A DNA stretch of 34,994 bases. Origin: Polyangiaceae bacterium. Its GTDB lineage: Bacteria; Myxococcota_A; Polyangia; Polyangiales; Polyangiaceae. Positions 17,554 through 25,513 of the stretch are shown in pieces. The stretch is taken from assembly GCA_025453595.1 (NCBI GenBank), contig JALOQB010000026.1, forward strand, positions 1 through 34,994, written 5' to 3'. The notes under the pieces are model-generated. The model was not told the origin of the DNA. It was given only the letters and a program-made list of their open reading frames with translations, and searched no databases. Each line of letters starts with the position of its first letter. Position 1 is the first letter of the stretch. A program made the position numbers and the translations under genes.

Positions 17554-20500
17554 TCAGCGAGCGGGGGGCCGGCCGGCGTTGAGGAGGGCGCGGTTGAGGG
17601 CGAGGTAAAGGTCGTCGAGGACGATGGGCTTGACGACGTGATCGGAGAAGCCGGCGGCGGAGGTGGCGTTGCGGTCGCTCTGCTGGCCGAAGCCGGTGAG
17701 GGCGAGGATGACGACGCGGTCGCCGCCGGGCAGGACGCGGAGGCGGCGGCAGGTCTCGTGGCCGTCGATGCCGGGGAGGCCGATGTCGAGGAGGATGGCC
17801 TCGGGGGCGGCGGCAGGGAAGACCTGGAGCGCGTCCTCCCCGCTGCCGACGGCGATGACCTGGAGGCCATCCATCTCGAGGAGCTTGGTGAGGCCAGCCC
17901 GGTTGTGGACGTCGTCCTCGACGAGGAGGAGACGGAGGCCGGCGGGGGGATCGGGGAGGGCAGGGGGCACGAGGAGCGGGGCGTCGTCGAGGGGGAATTG
18001 CAGGGTAAATTCGCTGCCCGAGCCCTCTCCCTTGCTGGACACGGTGACGGCGCCGTCGTGGAGCTCGGCGATGCGACGGACCAGCGCGAGGCCGATGCCC
18101 ATGCCGCTGTCGCGCCCGCGAGAGCCGGGGGCGTGGCCCTGGAAGAAGGGCTCGAAGACCCGCTGGAGGGTCTCGGCGCTCATGCCGATGCCGCTGTCCT
18201 GGACGCGGAGCAGGGCCTCGCGCTGGTCGATGGTGAGCGAGAGGCGCACGCGCCCGTGGGCAGGGGTGTAGCGCGCGGCGTTGGAGAGCAGGTTGCCGAT
18301 GGCCTGCTGGATGCGGCTGGCATCGCCGAGGAGCCGCACCGGTGCGGGGGGCAGGTCGAGGGAGAGGTGAAGCTGTTTCTCCTGGAGGCGAGGCTGGACC
18401 TCGCGCAGGGCGCCCTGGACGCTCTCGAGGAGGTCCATGGGGGCGCGCTCGACGATGAGCTTGTCCTGGGTGATGCGGGCGACATCGAGCAGGTCCTCCA
18501 GGAGCCTGGTCATGTGCTGGGCGCCGTCGAGGATGACCTGGCGCCAGAGGGTGGAGTCGGCGGCGTCGGTGGTGCCGGGGCGGTCGAGGACGAGGGCCGC
18601 GTTGAGGATCGCGGAGAGCGGGTTGCGTAGCTCGTGGGACAGGGTGGCGAGGAAGCGATCGCGCTGGGCGACGGACCGCTGGGCGGCCTGCTCGGCGCGC
18701 TTGAGCCCGGTCACGTCGGTGAGGGTGGTGCCGACCCCGGAGATGGTGCCATCCTGCTCGCGCAGGGGGAATTTCAGGCACAGGTAGGTGCGAGGGCCCG
18801 CGGGGTCCGGCAGGTTGATCTCGCTCTCGATGGTGGTGCCGCTGCGGAGGACCTGGGCGTCGGTGGCGAGGAGAGGGGCCGTGAGCTCGGCGGGGAAGGC
18901 CTCCTCGGCGGGGCGCCCGTCCGGGTCGCAGCCGAGGTGATCGTGGAAGGCGTGGTTGGAGAGGATGCAGCGGCCCTGCTGGTCGGTGACAAAGACCTGG
19001 AGCGGCAGGTTCTTGAGGATACTGGAGAGCTGGGCCTGGCGGCGGCTGGCTTCCTCCTCGGCGCGGCGCAGCCGGGTCATGTCGATGAGGGTGAGGACGA
19101 CGCCGTCGATCTGGGGGCCGCGCCGGTGGGGGAGGATCCGGAGCAGGTACCAGCGGTCCTGGAGGTCCTGGACGTGCTCCTCGATGGGGGCCGCCCCGTT
19201 GCTGACGGCCCGCAGCGCGTCGTTGAGCCCGGGGCGCCGCAGGCTGTGGCGGAAGGCCTCGACGCTGCGCCCGACGTCCTGGGGGATCAGGTTGAAGACC
19301 TCGGTGACGCGGGCCGTGAACCGGCGAATCTGCAGGTTTTTATCCAGGAAAAGCGTGTGGACCTCGGTGCTGGCGAGCAGGTGGTCCATGTCCAGGTTCA
19401 GGTCGGTGAGCTCGGCGATGCTGCGCTGGTACTCGGTGTTGATGGTGTGGAGCTCCTCGTTGACCGAGTGGAGCTCCTGGTTGGTGGTCTGGAGCTCCTC
19501 GTTGGCGGCGACCAGCTCCTCGTTGGTGGCCTGGAGCTGCTCGTTGCTGGTGACCAGCTCCTCGATGGTGGCCTGCAGGTTCTCCTTGGTGTAGCGCAGC
19601 TCGCTCTCCAGGGCCTGCATCTGGGCCTTGGACGCCTCCGAGAGCTGCTCCGTGGTGGCCTTGACGTCCTGCTCCACCTGCTCTTCCAGCGAGACCAGCG
19701 CGAAGACGTCGCCGTTGCGCCGGTTGTGGATGGGGCGCGCCGTCACCCGCAGCGTCGAGGACCCCTCGGCGCCGCGGCACTGGATCCCGCGGATGCTCAC
19801 CATCGTCCGGTCGTGGAAGGAGCGCTGCAGCACGCTCGCCACCGCCAGGCGCAGCTCCCCGTCCAGCAGATCGGTCAGCTCCCCGCTCATCCGGCCATCG
19901 CGGATTCGCAGGTATTTCCCGGCGCCGCCGAAGGTGTGGGTCAGCTCTCGCTGGCCGTTCACCAGGAAGCTGGGGGGGATGACCTCGTCCAGCAGGCTAT
20001 CGTAGACGCCGAGGAGCCGCGGGTCCCCGGGGAGCGAGGGGGTCGCCGCCGAGAGCCGGCGCCGGCTGGTCTGGCCGCTGGTCGCCTGGAGCTCCCGGGT
20101 CAGCCGCGCGTCGCGGCGCTTGCGGAAGAGCTTCCAGCGCACGTCGATCGAATCGAACTCGTCCGCCAGCTCGCCCGTCGTCTCGCTGGGCCCCAGCATC
20201 AACACCCCCCGCTGCCGCAGCCCGAAATGGAACAGGCTGATGGCCTTCTGCTGCGCCGGATTTTGCAGATAAATCAAGAGGTTACGGCAGCTGACCAGGT
20301 CGAGCCGGGTGAAGGGCGCGTCGCGCAGCAGGTTGTGCGGGGCGAAGACCACCATCGAGCGCAGCTCGGAGCTGACCTGGACGTGGCCGTTGCGCTCGGT
20401 GAAGAAGCGGCGCCGGCGCTCCGGGGAGACCGCCTCCAGGGCGGCCTCCGGGTACACCCCGGTGCTGGCCACCTTGAGCGCTCGCCCGTGGATGTCGGTG

Positions 20501-21531
20501 GCGAAGATGCGCACTGGAACCCGGAGCTGCGCGGCCTCCATCGCCTCCTGGATCACGATCGCCAGCGAGTAGGCCTCCTCGCCCGTCGCGCAGCCCGCCA
20601 CCCAGACCCGGAACGCCTCGCCCGCGGGCAGCTCTTGCAGCAGCTCCGGCAGCACCCGCCGCTCCAGCTGCTCGAAGGCCTCCTCGTCCCGGAAGAAGCG
20701 GGTCACCCCGATCAGCAGGTCGTGGTAGAGCTGCTCCAGCTCCTCCGTCGAGTGGGCCAGCAGGGCTGCGTAATCGACCATGCTGCTGCAACGAGTCAGC
20801 TCGATGCGCCGCTCGATGCGTCGCTGGACGCTGGCGGTCTTGTACACCGAAAAGTCGAGGCCATAGGCCTCCAGCAGCCGCTCCAGCACGGCGCTCGCGA
20901 GCTGCTGCGGGTGGGGCCCCGCGGCCTGGATCTCCTGCACCAGCGCGGCCAGCGCGGCCGGCATCTCCTCGGGCCTCAGCGCCCGGGTGATGAGCCCTGT
21001 CTCGAGCGCGCTCCGGGGCATGCCGTCGAACTCGGCGCTCTCCGGGAGCTGGACCAGCACCGCCCCTCCGGCCCCGTGCACCTCGCGGACGCCCCGGGTC
21101 CCGTCGGTGCCCGTGCCGGAGAGGATCACCGCGGCCCCCCGCGGCCCCATGTCGTGGGCGATGGAGCGCAGTAGCAGGTCGATCAGGTGCCCCGTCGACG
21201 CGGTGCTCGCCATCGGTACAAGCTGCAGCTTGCCCCCCTGCACCAGCACCTCCTGCCCTGGCGGCGTCACGTACACCGTGTCCGCCTGGAGCCGCTGCCC
21301 GCTCTCGGCCTTCACCACCGGCAGCCCCGACCGGCGCCCCAGCAGCTCATCCAGCCGGCTCTGGAACTCCGGGGACAGGTGCTGCACCACCACCAGCGCG
21401 CACCGCAGCCCGGGCTTCAACCCTTCCACCAGCCGCTCCAGCGCCTCCAGGCCGCCGGCGGAGGCCCCCACCCCCACCACCAGCTCCGGAAGAGAAGAGG
21501 GGGGCGGGCTCGCTTCGTTCGTGTCGCTCAT
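17554..21531 (-). CDS. CheB-CheR-PAS-histidine kinase-receiver hybrid protein
   Basis: 1325 residues; the ATG at 21531 (GAGGA upstream) is preferred over one at 21561, which lacks a ribosome-binding site. In order: CheB methylesterase (about 15-200) with catalytic S24 (GASAGG), H51 (VQHLSP) and D143 (GTGTDG); CheR methyltransferase (about 215-480) with SAM motif VAGCATGEEAYSLA; a long coiled coil (about 640-730; NLQATIEELVTSNEQLQATN); PAS regions; HisKA with H966 (LSHELRNPLSAIL); HATPase with LLSNAARYTP, DSGIGM and GMGIGLALV; and a C-terminal receiver with D1249 (LLDIGLPG). All catalytic residues look intact. It probably couples receptor-like methylation chemistry to phosphorelay. No receptor or CheA/CheW gene is nearby, so it is an orphan whose output is unknown. 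Confidence 0.95.
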   Translation of the reverse strand: MSDTNEASPPPSSLPELVVGVGASAGGLEALERLVEGLKPGLRCALVVVQHLSPEFQSRLDELLGRRSGLPVVKAESGQRLQADTVYVTPPGQEVLVQGGKLQLVPMASTASTGHLIDLLLRSIAHDMGPRGAAVILSGTGTDGTRGVREVHGAGGAVLVQLPESAEFDGMPRSALETGLITRALRPEEMPAALAALVQEIQAAGPHPQQLASAVLERLLEAYGLDFSVYKTASVQRRIERRIELTRCSSMVDYAALLAHSTEELEQLYHDLLIGVTRFFRDEEAFEQLERRVLPELLQELPAGEAFRVWVAGCATGEEAYSLAIVIQEAMEAAQLRVPVRIFATDIHGRALKVASTGVYPEAALEAVSPERRRRFFTERNGHVQVSSELRSMVVFAPHNLLRDAPFTRLDLVSCRNLLIYLQNPAQQKAISLFHFGLRQRGVLMLGPSETTGELADEFDSIDVRWKLFRKRRDARLTRELQATSGQTSRRRLSAATPSLPGDPRLLGVYDSLLDEVIPPSFLVNGQRELTHTFGGAGKYLRIRDGRMSGELTDLLDGELRLAVASVLQRSFHDRTMVSIRGIQCRGAEGSSTLRVTARPIHNRRNGDVFALVSLEEQVEQDVKATTEQLSEASKAQMQALESELRYTKENLQATIEELVTSNEQLQATNEELVAANEELQTTNQELHSVNEELHTINTEYQRSIAELTDLNLDMDHLLASTEVHTLFLDKNLQIRRFTARVTEVFNLIPQDVGRSVEAFRHSLRRPGLNDALRAVSNGAAPIEEHVQDLQDRWYLLRILPHRRGPQIDGVVLTLIDMTRLRRAEEEASRRQAQLSSILKNLPLQVFVTDQQGRCILSNHAFHDHLGCDPDGRPAEEAFPAELTAPLLATDAQVLRSGTTIESEINLPDPAGPRTYLCLKFPLREQDGTISGVGTTLTDVTGLKRAEQAAQRSVAQRDRFLATLSHELRNPLSAILNAALVLDRPGTTDAADSTLWRQVILDGAQHMTRLLEDLLDVARITQDKLIVERAPMDLLESVQGALREVQPRLQEKQLHLSLDLPPAPVRLLGDASRIQQAIGNLLSNAARYTPAHGRVRLSLTIDQREALLRVQDSGIGMSAETLQRVFEPFFQGHAPGSRGRDSGMGIGLALVRRIAELHDGAVTVSSKGEGSGSEFTLQFPLDDAPLLVPPALPDPPAGLRLLLVEDDVHNRAGLTKLLEMDGLQVIAVGSGEDALQVFPAAAPEAILLDIGLPGIDGHETCRRLRVLPGGDRVVILALTGFGQQSDRNATSAAGFSDHVVKPIVLDDLYLALNRALLNAGRPPAR

Positions 21532-21616
21532 GCACAGGTCCTCGGGGCTCACGCCCGCCATGCGAAAAGAACGCCAGCTGCGGTGCTGCACAAGGTTCCC
21601 TGTTTACCCAGCTTGA

Positions 21617-21670
21617 CGCGCAACCCTTGCGCGGTCTCCGGCGAGCCCTGCGCCCTGGCGGCTTGCCAGG
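21617..21670. promoter_or_regulatory. Two inverted repeats in the gap between kinase and ClC genes
   Basis: The 179-nt gap 21532-21710 holds two perfect inverted repeats: a 7-bp one with a 3-nt loop (CGCGCAA ccc TTGCGCG, 21617-21633) and a 6-bp one with a 5-nt loop (CCTGGC/GCCAGG, 21654-21670). Neither has a following T-run, so they are poor intrinsic terminators. They may be operators or RNA hairpins between the ClC stop and the kinase start. No other gene is evident in the gap. Confidence 0.35.
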
Positions 21671-21710
21671 CCCGGAGAGGGCCCGCAAGTGGTGCGCCTC
21701 TGGCGGCGTA

Positions 21711-22970
21711 TCAGGGGTCGGGCGGCAGGTCGCGCAGCGGGATCGGGGCCGGGAGAGGCTGGCCGTGCTTGGTGCGCGCGATGCGCTGGGAGGGGTAGAT
21801 GCTCCGGTGGCCCGAGAGGAGAAACGCCAGGACCGAGACGAGCACCGCGTGGGGGAGCACGGCGGCGCCTAGGAGCTCGACGGCCATGATCGAGAGGGCC
21901 AGGGGCGCATTGGATGCGGACGCAAAGACCGCGGCGAGGCCGACGCCAGCGGCCAGTTCGATGGGGAGGCCGAGGGGTCGGGCGAGGGCGTTGCCGAGGG
22001 TGGCGCCCACGAAGAACAGCGGGGTCACCTCGCCCCCGAGAAAGCCTGCGCCCAGGGTGATCGCCGTGAACAGCAGCTTCAGGGCGAAGGCGTGGGGGGG
22101 CAGCGTCGGGTCGCGGAAGGCGCGCTCGATGGTCGGCACGCCGAGGCCCAGGTAGTCGCTGGTGCCCACCAGCTTCCAGAGCACCACCAGCAGGGCGCCG
22201 CCGAGGGCCATGCGCAGCGGGAGCCGGGGGACGAGCCGCTCCCCGTGCTTCTTGAGCCCGTGGGTCAGCTCGATGAAGGCCGTGGTGACCAGGGCCACCA
22301 CGGCGGCGAAGAGCACCCAGCGCAGCAGCAGCGAGGGGCTCATCGCCAGCGGGGACGGCGACGGGTAGACCGTGTGACCGACGCCGAGGTGATGGGTCGT
22401 CAGATCGCCGACGAGAGCGGCGATCAGGGCCGGCACCAGCGCGCCGTAGTCCATGCGGCCCAGCACGACCACCTCCAGCGCGAAGAGGGTGCCCGCGATG
22501 GGGGTGCCGAACACCGCGCCAAACCCGCCGGCGATGCCCGACGCCAGGATCTGATGCCGTAGCGGCTCGCTCGCCCGGAGCCGCTGCGCCAGCCCATCCG
22601 CCAGGCTCGCCCCCATCTGCACCGCGGTCCCCTCGCGCCCCGCGCTCCCGCCGAACAGGTGCGTCGCCACGGTGCCGAGCAGCACCAGCGGCGCCATGCG
22701 CCCCGGGATCGGCGGCCCCCCGTCGTGCACCCGGTCCAGCACCAGGTTGTTCCCTCCCTTGATCGAGGCCCCCAGGCGCTCGTACACCCACCCGATCCCC
22801 AGCCCCGCCACCGGCAGCGCGTACACCAGCCGCTCGTCCCCGCTGCGTACCCTCGTCACCAGCTCAAGCAGCCACAGGAAAAGCGCCGAGCTGGCCCCGC
22901 AGAGCAGCCCCACCAGCACCCCCACGGCCCCCCAGCGTCCCAGCGCGGTCAGGCGCTCCTGGAGCCTCAT
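21711..22970 (-). CDS. ClC-family chloride channel/transporter
   Basis: 419 residues with about ten to twelve membrane helices. The family selectivity motifs are present as GSAGREGTAVQMG (GREGxxVQ) and GAGFLGGEVTPLFFVGATLG (the second, proline-containing anion-binding loop). FGAVFGTPIAGTLFALEV is also characteristic. No C-terminal CBS domains are present, as in short bacterial forms. It should conduct or exchange chloride, or possibly fluoride or nitrate. The ATG at 22970 overlaps the stop of the upstream gene by one base (TGATG), so translation is probably coupled and the two proteins may work together. Confidence 0.93.
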   Translation of the reverse strand: MRLQERLTALGRWGAVGVLVGLLCGASSALFLWLLELVTRVRSGDERLVYALPVAGLGIGWVYERLGASIKGGNNLVLDRVHDGGPPIPGRMAPLVLLGTVATHLFGGSAGREGTAVQMGASLADGLAQRLRASEPLRHQILASGIAGGFGAVFGTPIAGTLFALEVVVLGRMDYGALVPALIAALVGDLTTHHLGVGHTVYPSPSPLAMSPSLLLRWVLFAAVVALVTTAFIELTHGLKKHGERLVPRLPLRMALGGALLVVLWKLVGTSDYLGLGVPTIERAFRDPTLPPHAFALKLLFTAITLGAGFLGGEVTPLFFVGATLGNALARPLGLPIELAAGVGLAAVFASASNAPLALSIMAVELLGAAVLPHAVLVSVLAFLLSGHRSIYPSQRIARTKHGQPLPAPIPLRDLPPDP

Positions 22971-23521
22971 CAGAAGCTCAGCGCCGGCAGCTGGAACCCC
23001 ACCGCGACCGGCACCGTCCCGGGGCTCATCGGCGCCGCCCGCTCGTCCGGAGCGTTCTTGATCGCCCAGCCCGCGCTCCCCAGCGCAAAGGCCCCGAACC
23101 CGACCAGCAACGTCCCGGCGACCAGCCCACCGACGCTGGCAGGCTCCCGATCCAGGCACCAGCCCGGGCTGTTCGGGACCGGCCTCAGCTGGGGAGGATT
23201 GGGTGGGTCTCCGCAGGCGACCTCGCGGGTGCGGGGCAGGCTCCCCGCGAAGATCAGCCCCCCCGCGGCCATGTTGAGCGTGCCGCCGACCGCGCCGACC
23301 CCGATCCACCCGGCGGATGGATCCTCGCGGCGGTGGGCTGCCCGGGCATTCTTGTAGGTCGCCGCCACCGTCAGCGCCTCGGCGGTCCCGATGGTCACCG
23401 TCCCGACGACCGCGACCAGCAGGAGCGCGTTGACGAAATCCTTGATGACGTCGGCCTGGGCCCGGGGGGCCTGGGTCATCAGGGCGAGCGCCAGCGCGGT
23501 GGCCAGGAGCCTGCGTTGCAT
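22970..23521 (-). CDS. Small exported membrane protein of unknown function
   Basis: 183 residues from the ATG at 23521; a longer frame to 23593 would run into the tRNA terminator and add an odd Trp/Cys-rich leader. The N-terminus is a signal peptide (LLATALALALMTQAPRAQA). At least three further hydrophobic segments follow (FVNALLLVAVVGTVTIGTAEAL; GWIGVGAVGGTLNMAAGGLIFAG; VGGLVAGTLLVGFGAFALG). Two cysteines (EVACGD, GWCLD) sit in the loop between the last two and could form a disulfide. No family recognised. One-base TGATG coupling to the ClC gene suggests an accessory role, as inference only. Confidence 0.72.
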   Translation of the reverse strand: MQRRLLATALALALMTQAPRAQADVIKDFVNALLLVAVVGTVTIGTAEALTVAATYKNARAAHRREDPSAGWIGVGAVGGTLNMAAGGLIFAGSLPRTREVACGDPPNPPQLRPVPNSPGWCLDREPASVGGLVAGTLLVGFGAFALGSAGWAIKNAPDERAAPMSPGTVPVAVGFQLPALSF

Positions 23522-23574
23522 GAGAACAGTGGAGGACCTGGTGCAGCGCAGGGTCAAGGGGAAGGACAAAAGGC

Positions 23575-23606
23575 AAAAACCCCACCAGGTCACTGGTAGG
23601 GTTTTT
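23575..23606 (-). terminator. Intrinsic terminator of the tRNA-Ala gene, symmetrical
   Basis: A 14-bp stem with one mismatch (C23583/A23598) and a GTCA loop, flanked by A5 on one side and T5 on the other, so it has a T-run in both directions. It starts about 10 nt after the tRNA 3' end on the minus strand. Confidence 0.85.
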
Positions 23607-23616
23607 ACTTACGCGG

Positions 23617-23689
23617 TGGAGCAGAGGGGGTTCGAACCCCTGACCTCATGCATGCCATGCATGCGCTCTCCCAACTGAGCTACAGCCCC
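23617..23689 (-). tRNA. tRNA-Ala (anticodon GGC)
   Basis: 73-nt cloverleaf on the minus strand. The acceptor arm begins GGGGCTG and carries the G3-U70 pair that specifies alanine. The D arm is GCTC/GAGC, the anticodon stem CATGC/GCATG with loop ATGGCAT (anticodon GGC, reading GCC/GCU), the T arm AGGGG TTCGAAC CCCCT, and the discriminator is A73. CCA is not encoded (ACCG follows). The acceptor stem has a U6-U67 mismatch. The intrinsic terminator follows at 23606-23575. Confidence 0.96.
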
Positions 23690-23736
23690 GCGGTTGGTGA
23701 AGGCGTTTCTACATCAACCAGCGCCCTTCGCAAGCA

Positions 23737-25041
23737 TTATTTTTTTGCCGCACTCATTTTTCTCACCGGGTCCGCGCCAGGAGGGGGCAGCGGCATGGTG
23801 AAAGGGAAGCCCACGGCGGTGGGACCGTCGAGGGGGATGGGCGGCAGCGGGAGGGAGGGCGCCGCGGGGGCAGGGTCGGGAGCGCTGGGCAGGAGCCCCG
23901 GCCCTGCCTGGCCCAGGAGCCGCTCAAGCCACGAGGAGCCAGGCCACCAGCGCGCCAGCGCGTCGATGGTAGAGAGGTTCCATACCATCGAGGAAGGGAG
24001 GGGGAGAGGGCCGAGGGAGCCGGCGCCGAGGCCGGGGGCGAGGGGGAGGAGGCGCAGGGGGGAGGGGGAGGTTTTTCGAGGCAACAGGCCGCGGGCCACG
24101 AGGTCGGCGTGGGCGTCCCGATCCCAGGGGAGGGAGCCGGGGGCATCGGCGCAGGCGCCGAGGGCCCACACGCCAGGGAAGGAGGAGCTGGCCAGGGTGG
24201 GGGAGACCGGGACCCGGGGGAGGGCGCCGCGGAAGGGGGTGAGGCAGGGCGGGGCAGCGGGGTCGAGGGTGGTCAGGATCAGCCTGGTGTCGATGCGCTC
24301 TGCGTCGAGGACGACGTGGTCCTCCTGGAGGGTGCGGGGTTCGATCGAGAGGTGCAGCTCGACGCCGTGGTCATGCAGGGCGCGCCGGGCGGCCTGGGCG
24401 ATGCGCGGGGGAGCGTCCGGCAGGAGGCCAGCGGGCGCGATCAGCACGACGCGGGGGTCGGTCGGATCGAGGAGGGGCCACCGGACCGCGGCGCGGCGGA
24501 GCTCGGCAAGGAGCTCGGCGGCGAGGGCACAGGCCAGCGGGTCCCCGCCGAGGATGACCGCGGTGAGGAGGGTCCTGCGCTTGCGAGGGCTCTCCTCGCG
24601 GGCGGCGAGGGCGAGGGTCGAGGCGAGGCGTCGGCGGATCGCGAGGGCCGAGGCGAGGTCGTGGAAGGGGAGCGCTGGCGGTCGGGGGGCCGGCGCGGCG
24701 CCCAGGGCCAGCACCAGGTCGTCGTAGGGGAGGGAAGGCGGGCAGAGCCCGGCCTCCACCTCGGGCCCCCGCAGCTGGACCTGCCGGCTCATCGGATCGA
24801 CCCCGACCACCTCGGCGATCCGGAGCTTGCATCCGGGTAGCAGGGGGCGAAGAGGGGCCGCGGCCTGCCCCGGGTCGAGGCGCCCGGCGGCGACGGCGGC
24901 GAGGCGCTGGCCCGGGGTCATCCAGGGGTGCCGGGCGATCAGCGTCAGGTCGAGGGAGCCGTCCCCGGAGCGAAGCAGCCGCCGCGCCGTCGTCACCGCC
25001 GCCGCGCCGCCGCCGAGGATCACCAAGCGTCGTCTTGCCAC
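23737..25041 (-). CDS. FAD/NAD(P)-dependent oxidoreductase-like protein, possibly degenerate
   Basis: 434 residues from the GTG at 25041 with GAGGAGG just upstream. The N-terminus VILGGGAAAVTTARRLL is the FAD Rossmann motif. YDDLVLALGAAPAPR is typical of NDH-2/sulfide:quinone-type pyridine nucleotide-disulfide oxidoreductases. The second nucleotide-binding motif is degenerate (ILGGDPLACALAAEL in place of GxGxxG). The late motif that usually reads GDxA is WALGACADAPG, so the Asp that contacts the FAD ribityl is Ala. The enzyme may be inactive, altered or a pseudoenzyme. The C-terminus is Pro-rich. It is divergent from the rhodanese gene with a 28-bp gap. Confidence 0.78.
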   Translation of the reverse strand: MARRRLVILGGGAAAVTTARRLLRSGDGSLDLTLIARHPWMTPGQRLAAVAAGRLDPGQAAAPLRPLLPGCKLRIAEVVGVDPMSRQVQLRGPEVEAGLCPPSLPYDDLVLALGAAPAPRPPALPFHDLASALAIRRRLASTLALAAREESPRKRRTLLTAVILGGDPLACALAAELLAELRRAAVRWPLLDPTDPRVVLIAPAGLLPDAPPRIAQAARRALHDHGVELHLSIEPRTLQEDHVVLDAERIDTRLILTTLDPAAPPCLTPFRGALPRVPVSPTLASSSFPGVWALGACADAPGSLPWDRDAHADLVARGLLPRKTSPSPLRLLPLAPGLGAGSLGPLPLPSSMVWNLSTIDALARWWPGSSWLERLLGQAGPGLLPSAPDPAPAAPSLPLPPIPLDGPTAVGFPFTMPLPPPGADPVRKMSAAKK

Positions 25042-25069
25042 GGCCCTCCTCTAAAGCTAGCCCTGCGCC

Positions 25070-25510
25070 ATGGCAACGAACGTCCGGCGGGTGTCCCCTG
25101 AAGAGGCCTTTGCTCTCTGCGAGGCGGGCGCTCTTTACGTGGATGTACGCAGCGAAGGCGAGTTCCTGGAGGGGCACCCGCTGGGGGCCTTCAACGTCCC
25201 GCTGCTCCACACCAGCGCGGGAGGGGTCCGGGTACCCAACCCGGATTTTCTCGAGGTCATGGGCGCCCATTTCCCCCGGGATGCGCGCCTGGTCCTCGGG
25301 TGCCGCTCGGGGCAGCGCTCGCTGCGCGCCGCCGAGCAGCTCGTGGCGGCGGGCTACACCGAGATCGTCGAGCAACGGGCCGGGTTCGACGGCGTCCGGG
25401 ACGCGTTTGGTTCGGTCATCGAGCGCGGGTGGAAGGGCTCGGGGCTGCCGGTGAGCTTTGAACCGATGGAGGGCCGCGGGTACACCGCGCTCCTGGGGAA
25501 GGTGGGCTGA
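25070..25510 (+). CDS. Rhodanese-like domain protein
   Basis: 146 residues. The rhodanese fold is recognisable from VDVRSEGEFLEGHPLGAFNVP and the active-site loop GCRSGQRS with catalytic C78, followed by AAEQLVAAGY. It should transfer sulfane sulfur, for instance thiosulfate to a thiol acceptor or in persulfide handling. It is a single domain, cytoplasmic, with no signal peptide. The stop is 3 nt before the RNase H gene, so they may be one transcript. No good ribosome-binding site is seen before the ATG at 25070, and the gap to the divergent FAD gene is only 28 bp. Confidence 0.93.
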   Translation: MATNVRRVSPEEAFALCEAGALYVDVRSEGEFLEGHPLGAFNVPLLHTSAGGVRVPNPDFLEVMGAHFPRDARLVLGCRSGQRSLRAAEQLVAAGYTEIVEQRAGFDGVRDAFGSVIERGWKGSGLPVSFEPMEGRGYTALLGKVG

Positions 25511-25513
25511 GCG

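Noticed and set aside
18634..21174. Long plus-strand frame (846 codons) opposite the CheB/CheR kinase
   Set aside because: It mirrors the kinase gene, whose domains and catalytic residues are all intact; the plus frame has no recognisable domain and no good start signal.
21540..21580. Possible sigma-54 promoter (TGGC with GC 10 nt after GG) upstream of the kinase start
   Set aside because: Only the GG/GC spacing and a few flanking bases fit; the CAC and TTG parts of the consensus do not match, so chance is likely.
23690..23760. Promoter of tRNA-Ala (TTGCGA and TAGAAA-like boxes, 16-bp spacing)
   Set aside because: Only partial matches to both boxes, too weak to annotate.
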